This document shows, one piece after another, positions 1 through 11,700 of a stretch of DNA of 64,000 nt. The notes under the pieces were generated by a model. The model did not search any database, had not been told where the DNA came from, and saw nothing but the letters and a program-made list of their open reading frames with translations. Position 1 is the stretch's first letter. The number at the start of each line of letters is the position of its first letter. The stretch is taken from NCBI RefSeq assembly GCF_001949145.1, contig NW_019091475.1, positions 68,497 to 132,496 of the forward strand, given 5' to 3'. A program made the position numbers and the translations under genes. This DNA is from Acanthaster planci. Taxonomy: Eukaryota > Echinodermata > Asteroidea > Valvatida > Acanthasteridae.

Positions 1-1603
1 ATTCGTGTATACTCATGCAATTGCACGTACAGTTTTAGAGCCAAACAATCCTCTCTTTCTTTGTAGTCCTACATAAGGTCTCCACACCTTCACCTGAGAA
101 GTACATGGTACATGTATTTGTAAGCAGAAATGGAAATCTGGATTTCCTTTCCCTCCACTATTTTCTGGGGGCCAGAGGGGCACCGAACTGCACAGGGATC
201 AAAGGAGAAACAAACGATCAGATTACTCCTGGTACACAAAAAAAAAAGAGCTAAGGCAAGCAGGGATCATGTCCCAGACTTGCTTCCCAGTCCTCCACTT
301 GGCATTTTTTGGCCATGATTCTCAGAATTTTTCCCCTTTTCAAAATGCTCCCATTCTTTCAGGTACTTTGAGTTCTCCAACACATTTGACTGGTCCTTAA
401 CACCAGAGGCCATGAATTGGAAGCATTTTCTTATCCCTTTCCACTGCTTCATTTCAAAACTCCTTCATCATGACAAAGGCACAGAAAATGTGGGGCAAAC
501 AAAATAAGGAGACACCTCAGTGTGGCAGATGAGGGCAAGTGGTACAGACCCTGGAATTACTATAAGTACACAAACTCCTTAATTTAGCTAGGGCAGCATA
601 TCTGATGTTAGCACAAGTTCAGTTATGTAAACTGTAGCAAACCAAGCAATAACGGAGGAACACTATCAAGTATGATTCTTGACAGCTCCATTTTACAGAA
701 GCCTTTACCAGGCATTTTATAGAAGCCATAAGGTAAACTTTGACACCATGAAACTTTCGGAAGAGGGGTAAATACAATTAGGAAAAGGGTTCAAGGAAGG
801 GGGAATTGCATTCACGGGTGAGCGGAGCCCTCCGAGAGACATACCTCACCCCTACATGTATATGAGCACCTGAGCAGTCTCCTAGACTGTCAGTGCCTGT
901 AATTGCTGCACTAACTCCCTATTACCTTGGCCCGAGCGGGGACCTCACCAAGGAATTCTAGTCAAATTCTTTCTGGCAATGGCTACAAATGATTGGTAGC
1001 ATAAAATAGCCCCCTTTGTAACTCACTCCACAGAGGAAGGCCAGCTTGGGCCTGAACCCAGCTTTCTTGAAAACCACTAATAATACTGAACATTTTAGTG
1101 AAAGCCTCTGCTTTAAGTTGAACATCATCTTGCAAATGCCATAGGTACCCCATACACAAGGACATTTTCAGACTTTCTTTTAGTTGGACGAGTTGTCCAT
1201 GTAGAAAGTGCTGGGGCTACAATGTGTCAATCATATAGCAACTGCTGTGATTTCAACTAAAAGAAAGATATTTCTCAATTCTGATTCTGTCTGGTTTTGA
1301 AAAAAATTGCATGACATCTTTCTGGTAGTCAAAGAGCATGTAGATGTATAGTAGATTAAGTCCACCACATAGTTTACCAATGACTGTTACAGGACGCTTC
1401 ACAAAAGACTGGCCAAACTTGCCAGATCACCCAAGCACGAGATCACCACTGAATTTTTCTAACACCTCTCCCAAGGCCACAGAGGCGTAAAAATCTAGGG
1501 AGGCAGCATGCCCGTCCAGCCTTCCCTCCCCCCTCATCACCCTGTGTCTCTGGCCATTGTCCAACATGCATAGCGGTGATTAAAATGCATCAGAACCTGA
1601 GGA

Positions 1604-1651
1604 GGGGATTCTCCTGCTTCTGTGCGTGCAGTGAAGCAGGAGTTAATCCCC
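1604..1651. repeat. 17 bp stem hairpin in SSBP intron 5
   Basis: Arms GGGGATT+CTCCTGCTTC and GAAGCAGGAG+TT+AATCCCC pair over 17 bp with a two-base bulge and a 12-base loop. An outer AACCT/AGGTT could extend it. Function unknown. Confidence 0.75.
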
Positions 1652-3904
1652 TGGCATTGTAAAGGTTGATCAGGGAGTGTGACCATTGGCTTGTGGGGGT
1701 CCATGTGAGCGTTGACGGCAAAGGCAGAGGAATCCGTGACAAATTAGCATTTTTCAACAACCTGTACATTTCTGAATAAATAATTCAGTGATCTCAAATG
1801 TCAAGTTTTAATTTAATTCCCATCCATGTAAATATGTCTCATATCGTAAATATTTCGAACAGTCTCCATTGAATAGAAACCTGACTGAGTAATTCACACA
1901 GATATGTATGATAAATAAATAGAGTTATGGTGTAAACACAAGCCCACTTGTATTCTAAACTGAGTGGCGGATACATATAGTGAACAATAGTAGTACAATA
2001 ATATTTGAACCGTGACCGCCCAGGCAAGAGCACTGTGATTAGAACTGTAAATTGAATGCTCATTTGTGAGAAGTCGGTGTACATCAACATAAGATGATGC
2101 CACTAGCATGCATCTTTAAGCTAAAAAAAAAAATCATTGGTGTAATAAGGATATCCCGGTCTTCTCCCCGAAACACTTTCACTTTTGACCAGGAACTGTC
2201 TATTCTTAATTAGAGGCACTAACAGGTGCGTGCTCTCATTGCTCTGTACCCTTACAGCAAGGAAGATGGTGACAATGTGGCTGTGATAGTGTTACTACTT
2301 GCTCAAACACTTTACAGATCATGCAAGCACAGAATTGAACATTTCTCCTGTCCCACAAAATTTTGCATTCTTGTCAGTGGATGCAGTATTATATTCAAGC
2401 GTGTACTTTGCTATTGCAAGTTTATACTGTACCGTTAGCTTCTTGCTTTTATTATGTGATTATGTTTCTTTTTTACTCTGAAAAAGTACCACGACATACC
2501 TAAACTCACATTCTCAAGAACTCTTAACAGTATGGTATGCAAGTCAGACACTTTTCTCCACTTCTAGCACAACTGTAAATCTTTTTTAGTTTCTATTTCA
2601 TCATTATCCGCTTCGAACAGGAATAAAAGAGGACGTGTTTTGAAATGAAATTTACAGTCCTTTGGTACGCATTTACTGCATAGGCGCACAAGTTTATGCA
2701 CGTTTGACACAGAGCATGCTGTGTACGCGCAACAAATTTTAGTCTGGATTGTATGGTCTTCGCATGCACCCCGAACGTGTGCAAGAACCCGTTTGGAAAA
2801 CTTAGTACCATCTGTCTTTCTTTTGCTGGTGAGGGTACACTGCAGCTCAGGGTGGATTATTTCAGTCTTTAATCAACACAGCCTCTGAATTGAGAATTCA
2901 ATCAATTATAACTCTTCACACTGAAAACGCTTGTGTCCTCTATTGCATGTAGTTTGTGCAATAGAACTTAATATACTATAGCCTTGAGTATTATACCGGT
3001 AACATTACAGGTTTATAAGAAACAGTCTTCCGTGATGAGCTTTGATTCATGTTTACATGTACGTGTACATATGTACATGTCTATATGCATGCCAGTGAAA
3101 GAATCTCTCTACAAAAAATTAGAGTTGGGTTGGGGCCGCACTGGTGTTACAGAAATAAACCACTGTGTGTACAGCCAGACAAGTGGGCGGTTTGAACTTT
3201 ATGCACGCTTGGCTGGATTGTTGGAAATACGCCAAGGGACTCCAGCCGAGAATGTATGTAAAACGTAACCCAAACACATCACACACATATTTCCTTTAGT
3301 TACCGTGGCTTCATTTAACAGGTATTATTTCGCCAACAATGCTGGTACAACTATACTGAGATGTAGGGGTACTGTGCCAGGCAATGCGTGAACCTTGAAC
3401 TGCGTGACCCGTTTCTGCATGATTAAAATGGAAGGCTTTGGGGTTTAACTGCAAAAGAAAGCCCCCTTCGGTGAGGAAACAGTATAGTTAGGATTTTCTT
3501 TTGAATTTCACAGCATGAATTTCTCTCTTTCACAGCAAAGACAGGAAAAGCACAACAGGCAATAAGCATATAAACTAAATCCCAACATTTTATCAATGCA
3601 TATGAGCAATGTGGTCAAAATATAAATGGATCTTCAGAGGTATGCCAGATTTTTGACGGGTCAATGACTGACTTTCAGTCAGTCAGTATATGGCTGACTT
3701 TAAGTCTCTCAGTAAACAATACATTTTCAACTTCTCCAAAAATGCCTGGATCTCCACTTTACTGATAGAGTGATGTTTCCTTTTTCACTCCATTTTTTAT
3801 TAACAATAAGACAGCCACAAGTGTATCATTTGTACTTTACATTATTTTGCTACTGAATGACAAGGTACTGACAATCATTTCCAATCACAAGAAAAGATTT
3901 AGAG

Positions 3905-4075
3905 AAAGCATCATTACGTCAGACGAGCAGCCGCCTTTGGAGGCTGAGTCACAGTTGCCATGGTGACCCCATCGGGCAGGCAGACCGACTGGCTGCGACA
4001 TACGGCAGGTTATTTCGCGGGCATTGATTAGCCAGGAAGGGGCAGTGGTTTGGGCAGTTGGGGAGTTACGCATCA
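3905..4075. promoter_or_regulatory. Candidate intronic enhancer or promoter, SSBP intron 5
   Basis: This block is richer in G+C and CpG than its surroundings. It holds TTACGTCA (CRE/ATF, 3914-3921), TGAGTCA (AP-1, 3945-3951), GTTGCCATGGTGAC (RFX X-box, 3954-3967) and TTTCGCGGG (E2F-like, 4013-4021). The motifs are seen; regulatory function is inferred. A 63-codon minus-strand frame overlaps it but resembles no known SSBP exon. Confidence 0.45.
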
Positions 4076-4518
4076 CAGGTAAATGACATCCACCTAACGG
4101 ATTGCGTGTCTCATTACACTGGGGGTCACAATTTACACAAATGGGGTTGTTCTGTGACAGGTCTTGCTCATCAATGCTAATAAAACACGTGTAATGTCCT
4201 ACTGTAGCAAGTACATTATAGCAAACATATCCGAAAAACCAAAGACTACGTGTTTCAATGGTAAACTCTCACACAATATGGCAGTACAGAATACTAACTT
4301 CACTGGTACAAAATTACACATTTCAGAAACATTTCAAGAGCATCTTATGCAACTTGAGTAACTGCAGTGTTTAGTGTAGGCTTTAAGTGTTGATGAATTT
4401 TCTCCCATGGATGAAAACACCATATATGTACTTCATGGGGAGTTTTCCTTTGATACAGTTATACTTCAGCAAAAAGCACATCATGGAACAGTGTTAGCAA
4501 TGTTTTTTTCTAGTATGT

Positions 4519-4895
4519 NNNNNNNNNNNNNNNNNNNNNNNNNNNNNNNNNNNNNNNNNNNNNNNNNNNNNNNNNNNNNNNNNNNNNNNNNNNNNNNNNN
4601 NNNNNNNNNNNNNNNNNNNNNNNNNNNNNNNNNNNNNNNNNNNNNNNNNNNNNNNNNNNNNNNNNNNNNNNNNNNNNNNNNNNNNNNNNNNNNNNNNNNN
4701 NNNNNNNNNNNNNNNNNNNNNNNNNNNNNNNNNNNNNNNNNNNNNNNNNNNNNNNNNNNNNNNNNNNNNNNNNNNNNNNNNNNNNNNNNNNNNNNNNNNN
4801 NNNNNNNNNNNNNNNNNNNNNNNNNNNNNNNNNNNNNNNNNNNNNNNNNNNNNNNNNNNNNNNNNNNNNNNNNNNNNNNNNNNNNNNNNNNNNNN
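4519..4895. other. Assembly gap, 377 N
   Basis: A run of N inside SSBP intron 5. The left edge ends TTTTTTCTAGTAT and the right edge begins with a palindrome (4896-4928), so the gap probably covers an inverted-repeat element. Open frames called across it are artefacts. Confidence 0.99.
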
Positions 4896-4928
4896 TTTTC
4901 TTCTGGTATTTGAAATACTAGAAGAAAA
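4896..4928. repeat. Palindrome at gap edge
   Basis: TTTTCTTCTGGTATT, loop TGA, AATACTAGAAGAAAA: 15 bp arms with one mismatch. The inverse of the right arm recurs at the left side of the gap (TTTTTTCTAGTAT, about 4504-4516). Confidence 0.8.
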
Positions 4929-5698
4929 TGCTGCAAACAGCAATGACGATTTTCTCTGAGAAACAAAGCAGTTCCTTGACTTCACGATATCGTAATCTAG
5001 GTTGACAAAGTAACTAAAACATGGCTGTGTGAAGGCTACCGACACTGCAAGATTTGTTTTTCATCTGTCTGTGACACTTTTCCCATTACCATCGTTACGC
5101 AGTGAGTTCACAAGTCATCATTATAACTTCCACACATGTCCATGTACATACAAAAACTACCAAACACAGTATTTCAACCAGCCAAGTTCAACATTTTGAT
5201 TTTTTTCTCTCCTAGATATCTTCATGCGGAAATGAAAACAAATCTAGAACACCAACACTCATCTGAGAAATTAGGAATTTATGTAGAACACATGCAGTAG
5301 TGTATGGTTCATTTGACTGAGGCCTGTACCACTTTCTCCCAGAGCTGAACACTTGCTTTGAAAATAAGTCTGAAAACTCTTCATAACCTTTGTTGGTTTA
5401 TACACAATAGCTTCAAGTAGTACTTGGTTGACCAGCCCCTTCTTTTAAACAGGAAGTGAGGCAAAGAAACCATGCACTGCGTGGAAACTAAATGAAAAAA
5501 TGATCTTCGCTCTCTTAAACCAACAGATTTCCATGCATATTCTACTCAAGACAGCAACACAAAACACTTCAACATGCTGAAGGAAAATCTCTTGAAATGA
5601 ACTAACATGCTTGGATCCTAACTTTTCATAAAAGGTGTTTCATGCAAAGTGGCCCACATGAGGGAGGAAGACGAGCGAGAGGCAGTGATGATCCTTAC

Positions 5699-5788
5699 CT
5701 GAAAGAAGCCCGGAGGCATTGGACCACTAGGCGGCATCCCATCATTAGGGGGCATCTGGCCTAATACTGGACTTGGAGCTGCACCACT
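5699..5788 (-). CDS. ssbp: SSBP coding exon 5 (start of Pro-rich region)
   Basis: Acceptor TTTCCAG, 30 codons in phase 0 ([20 protein letters not shown] then [10 protein letters not shown]), donor GTAAGG. The motif [25 protein letters not shown] is shared by vertebrate SSBPs and Drosophila Ssdp. The exon follows a 28.8 kb intron, and its 5' edge lies inside a short degenerate tandem repeat (see 5775-6120) that creates several look-alike acceptor sites. Confidence 0.95.
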
Positions 5789-8700
5789 CTGGAAAGGGAA
5801 GGGCAAGAAAGAGGACAATACCAACTCATTGAGAAATCTCATGTCATATGTGCTGGACTGGGAGCTGCACCACTCTGGCAAGGGAACAGCACGGAAGAGG
5901 ACCGTATCTAGTCACCGAGACATCTTAGTGCATGTAATATATTTATGTGCCAGAAATGGGAGCTACACAACTCATGAATAGGAACGGCAAAAAATGAGGA
6001 AAATGCCTAGTCAGTAAGAAGTATTATATTGTTACATGTACTAGATGGAGAACTACACCACTCTGGAAAGGGAACAGCAAAGAAGTGGGACATGAAATGG
6101 ATTTGGGAGCTGCAAACAAGTCCCAGTTATGGAGCAGAATTTTCTGCCCTTTGTTGCATTTCATTCTGCATATAAACATGGTAAAATACCAGATACCTTT
6201 ACGGCAAATCAGTCCTAAACAGATTAGTGCTGAAAAGAATTCAACTCATACATGTACTGCAAGGTGGCAACATTTTGCACCAGGATTTTGAATCACATTT
6301 GTTCATCATGTGAGGCTGATCTTTAATGGATTGGGAAAAAACCTCTTCAAGTTTTTTTTTAGCCCATTCTATTCCCCTGCCCCCACTCCGGTCATTTTTG
6401 GTGGATGATATCTGCAAGACTGGCAGTGAGTCATAGGGGGGGTGCCAATATGCTGACCGACTTCATCAACATTTTTCTTGCGACTGCAGTGAATTGGCAA
6501 CCGAGGAGTTTAAGGGAAAAAGAGAGAAAAAAGACGGGAAAAAATGAAGAGGAAAGAACCGGCCAGGATAAGACTTCTTGCTTCAAGAAATCGTATTATC
6601 GAGGGAAGTCACAGCAGGAAAAGCTGTATGATGCATGCTTCAGGTGATGTGATGAAAGTGGCAGTTGAGTTGAAGGAACCAACTTCCACACATTAAAGAA
6701 CACAAAACCTGCTTTATGGACCAGACATATTCAAACAGTGCAAACTATGGGATATTATCTTATTTCATAACCAATATGTAGAAGTTTTAAAACAACTGTT
6801 GCCATTAATGTAGATCCTACTATGTAAAAAGCCACAGATAGCCAAGCAGGTGCTGCAAGGGGCAACTAACAGACAATGCAGTATAAGATTTAATCTACAA
6901 TACAAAGCACGAAACTAAAAAATTACGACGATAAAATGTAAACAATTGCATTTGCTGCAAAGGTAAATGCAGCTTTCACGTAAAACTTTTAAAAATCAAA
7001 CAAAAAAAGTGACTTTATTGACACACCCAGGCCTTTAACAAAAGGGCGAGGATGCTACGAGGAAATGCGGGAGTATTGCTGATACATCAATATTATTCTC
7101 TAGCTGCCAAAAATGCACTTATGCCCCCGCTACACTCGACCTGATGTATCTGTCCCCTGATGCAAAGCAACATCATTAGGAGTAAAGTGCTCTGAACCCA
7201 GCAGGCAATGAAGGCAGACTCTAACAGAGGATTTTTTAAGCCTTTTTTTTTCCACTCAAAACAGAATCTCGTACCGAATTCCTGGGAAGCAGGCTGGACT
7301 GTATAATACTTGTGCACCGGTTGATGGTTCTTGCTTTTCAGAAAGGAAAAAAAACCCAAGTGTGTTGGGAAAAAAAACTCAGATGTCTTGCAAAATGTAA
7401 AAAATCAGGAGGAACAAATCAGATTTTTGGCTTTGCTTAGTTTTGTGAATGTCAAGGTCTACTGCATGGGAACCTGCTCGCTTAATATCAATGTTGGCTA
7501 TTTGTAAGATCCTTTCAATTTGTCTATGGAGGAGGTGTACAAAGAAACCCACACGCAGATGCCAAGGGAGAACTTGGATTTTGAAAATCAGTGCTGGGAT
7601 TTAAAAGGATGGTTATGCCTTCTCTGCAGTAAGATCTTTCAACCATTTCCTTAATCAGGGTTGCGAACCATATGTCATCCCTACAAAGAAAATATGAAAA
7701 GTGCATCTCTTCAGTCGCCCTTGCACAGACATAAACTTCTCATTTTCAGCAAAGCAAAACTTTTAGAGAGAAAACTGTATATACTGACAGCAGAAATGCA
7801 TACTATTTGCATCAAACGAGCTGCCAAAATTCCACACAGGATTTTTCACCCAAGCTATATGACTCACACAAACCAGTAGCAAAATGGGAAGATATAATTT
7901 TGTTTGGTAATTTTTCTGTACCTTGTGTAGAAATGGTGCTACAGGTTGTTCTCCATTGACATCCAAATGCGGGTTCGGCCTCCCTCTCTATAAATGGACA
8001 AAGGGGAAAAATGGAAAAATGGGAAAACAGAAACAAATTAGTTCAGTGGAATTGTTCAGGGGGGCCTACATGAGAAAAGGCCATGTCACACATTTTGACG
8101 TGCTAAAAACTGAAGTGCTGAATCTGTTACATACGGTCAGTGACTACCCTTTAAAAGTGTTGAATCCTGCATTTCAAATGTTGAATACAGCATATAAAAT
8201 ATTTCATTTAAATGTCAAAAGGGTTAGTTCTATCATTTAAGTGTTAATTCGACATTTCTAAAAGTGTTTTTCCTGAAATTGTTGAATTAAGATTTTAAAT
8301 CCTGAATCAACAGTTGAAATACTGGATTTTGCAGTTTAAAATGTTGAATATAACATTTAAATTTTGGGATTCAACGCTTTCAAAGTATCGTCATTATAAG
8401 TGTTCATGTAGTCACAATTATTTACAATTTCCTGTATCTATTTCAAGTTGTCTTGTCCACAGGTTACAGATGTCTGTGTGCTTATTTCAATCATTCTACT
8501 GTATTTACTTGCATAATAAAACTCATATCTGTATAATTAAAGGTTATCCGAGAATAACAAAATTCCCTGCTCGTTAATGTGGGACTCTCTATTCCTCTGG
8601 TAAAATTTATGCTACTGCATATACATTGGGATCCCACTATCTGGTCACAGGATACAATGGCACGATCATTTCCTCAAAAGATCTGAAAAAGGAAGCGTTC

Positions 8701-11700
8701 AGGTTCATTTCTGTTTCCTGAAATATTTCTGGGAAGTTTCACGATACATGTACATTTGTGCAGTGAGGGTACATGTGGTTCTCTCTTAGCTACTTATGCA
8801 TTTTGATGAGTGTACGTGTTCATAGACATGTATATTACCTCCTGCCTATATTCACCTTTATGTAAGGTTTGTTCTTGGCATGCTTTCTAAGAAAAAGTAG
8901 TTTCATATGTTCTGAATAAATTTTCACAACGAATGATTAAACCTTATTAGTTTGTTTGTTTGGGGGGGCTGATATTTTCTTTCATGCCAAAGTTTGTTAT
9001 TGCCACCGTATGTAACACTCATTAGAGTACAGAAGTGAATACGTCACACAATTATGAGTGTAAAAGGCATCAGCGAAAACAGGTGCACGAACCAACATGC
9101 CCACATACTCCATTCATTTGCACTACACTTCTTAGTTCACAATGTCACACTTTGATACTCAATATGCATTCTTTTCAGGTTGGCTGTTTAACAGGAGCCA
9201 ACATCAAACTCCTCAGAATCTTGATAACAGATCGGATCGTGTCCACATTACTTGGCTGTGGCTTATTCTCAGCCACTATCCACAGGGTCATGTGTGATAT
9301 CAGGCTGCACGCTAGTTATTAGGACACAGCCACCATTTCAGATCTGACCCCAATGCAAATTCCCAGGGCTGTGATCTCCCATTAGCCCATGGATACTGAA
9401 CCCTTCCTTAATACAGTATGTGGATTTTTCAAGGTTAGACAATTCAAGGTTTGCCACTTTTTGGGAAGTCTGTACATAAAAGGGCAAGATTCACATAATC
9501 ATAGTTGTTTATGGGAGAACTCCTTCATTGTTGCCTGTAAAAAAACACCCATGATTGAGGTCTCAGCATTTTATTGCCGTCACTGGCGTTCCAACTCCTC
9601 TGCAGGATGTTTTCTGAATTTCTCTCCATCCAATCTCACAATGTAACCTTGCCAGAGCAAAAATTTTAAACTTTTTCACAGTTTTTGAAACTACCAGTAC
9701 TCAAAACACATTAGCTTATGAATGACTCAGAATCACGGGCAGTGTGGCCATCAATTGATACTTTCCTCCAGATTACCATGAACGAGTTCATTTCAAGGCT
9801 TCTGTGAGATTTGGCCAACAGGGTCTAATACGCTACCTAGGGAACCGGCTCAACCAATGTACATTTTTCATGTATACACAGTCTGTGCACAGATACATAA
9901 AGGCTACACTTGATGAAGACGACAATTTGAATGCATCGCCAAAATGATAATGATGTAGAAATTAATGTCTGTGTCTTCCCGTCCATCCGTATGGAGGATG
10001 CATGTGTATGCACATATCTAACTGGTTTTTACATGCCAAACTCTGAGCCCTTCTGTGGGAAGGTAGACAGAACTCCATCATCATTCCCTCATGAGCTGAA
10101 GAGTCACTTGCCACACAATATTGCCTGGGGAAAAAATGGTTCCCTCGGAGCTTCCTTGCCAGACAGAACAAAAAAACAAAAGAAAGGGAAATAAAAGACA
10201 CTGGCTGCCCGACTTTCTCCTTTCACTATGCAAAGACGGCGGTCGACCTTAGAATGTCAGCTGAATCTCCTCTGTTGGTCAATGCAACAAGTCAACCAAA
10301 TCCACGCCAGTGCAAAGGTATGCACCACACGGCACTGTTCATTCTTCACAAACTGTACAGGTGAATGTGCACAAGCAGCTCTCCTCTGGGACAAAACTAG
10401 GACAGGGAAGACTGTTTTTGTTTACATTTCCAGTGGTCTTTGGTGATTTCTAAGTACTGTAAGTGTTCAAGTTTATGCTCTGACAGACAATCAACACAAT
10501 GTGACATTTTAATTCTATTATTCTTGAAACATACACGTATACTCCGCTACTGGAGGGAAAATTTGGAGATTACTAATTTGGGAAAATACACAGTCCTCAA
10601 CAACTTTGTTTCTCTCTGTACCAGTACTTTAACTGGGCACAACTTTGTTGGCAATTTTTGAAAGAAAAAAAAAAGACAGAGAAGCCCCATGTGCTGTGCA
10701 CACCTATGTCCCCGCAAAAACTACAGCATTTCAAATTACCAGTTGACCATCTTTTCTTTAGATGTAAAATGGTTACACTTCATACTCAAACTTTATATAC
10801 TGTACTAGAAGTTTCATAAATTTGCACTTGTTAAAGTTACACCAATGAGATTACACCTTGGAATTTGTCCAAATCAGATGAAAGCAACAACGACCGTGAC
10901 TAATCACAAACGGGGTACTGAATAAAGAAAGATGGTTCTTCTATTCCCCTGCTGGCTTAGGTAGAGAGTGAATGGATGCTCAGACCCCCAGACACTCTTC
11001 AGCATGCACTAGCATAATCATTGTATACACCCACTTACAGCTTCACAAACGCTAAGGGCACAACAAGCCCGCCCACATGCAATGGCAAACACATGCTAGA
11101 TAACCCTCAGATCAGCTCCCCAACGCTCTTTTTCGAACGCTCTTTTTGTGTGTGTGTGTGTGTATTCCTCTCTCCTTCCTCTCCAAAAAATCTGTTCAAT
11201 CCACAACAAAAGAGATTACAACATGCAGAGCCCTATTCAGGGTCACTAAATAAACATCGCTGACTTCCCCTCGCCTGGCTTGACCCCCTTACTTTAGGGG
11301 TGCTTCTAATCAATAAAGGGTAACAATAGAACACCCTGTGCAGCAAGGATTGTAGCATGTGCCTGGCTTTAGTTTAGTCAACTTCCACTGCATTTACACC
11401 CAACAATGCCCTACCAAAATCCTCCATCCTTGGATGCTGGACAATATTTGACTTAAATGTTACTTAATGCAATATTAGCAGTTCCAGTGACAACATGTAG
11501 CCTAACAGTGACCTGCATGAACTCTTCTGGATCTGTAAGCAAACTCTGTGGTGTGTGTGTGGGGGGGGTGCTTCAGAGCACACTGCAAAGCGGGAGGATG
11601 AGCAGCTCTTGTAACAGCCACTGGTTTGCCCTTGGTGGCTAAGGCTCATTATATATGCCCGAGCTTTTGATGTGACCCATGGCTTGTCAGAGTCTGTATG

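Larger units (their letters stand above)
1..5698 (-). other. ssbp: SSBP intron 5 (partial), with a scaffold gap
   Basis: I found no further SSBP exon here. I looked for the expected Gly/Pro-rich blocks (such as PRYPGGPRP) on the minus strand and saw none, so they lie in the gap or left of the window. The stretch holds a GC-richer factor-site cluster (3905-4075), a hairpin at 1604-1651, a small hairpin near 3664-3684 (TGACTGACT/AGTCAGTCA) and the N run. The open frames here are short and show no domain. Confidence 0.75.

Noticed and set aside
1690-1720. GGGTCCAT, which read in reverse gives Met-Asp-Pro as in SSBP exon 7 (GMDPTRQQ)
   Set aside because: No AG acceptor and the flanking codons do not match SSBP.
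3885-4076. 63-codon minus-strand frame as an SSBP exon
   Set aside because: The translation lacks the Gly/Pro-rich pattern expected after exon 5. A regulatory island is a better explanation.
4407-5045. Open frames of 161-183 codons across 4519-4895
   Set aside because: They consist mostly of N bases; the reading frame through the gap is meaningless.
8095-8390. CRISPR-like array
   Set aside because: The units are degenerate and contiguous without unique spacers, in an animal intron.
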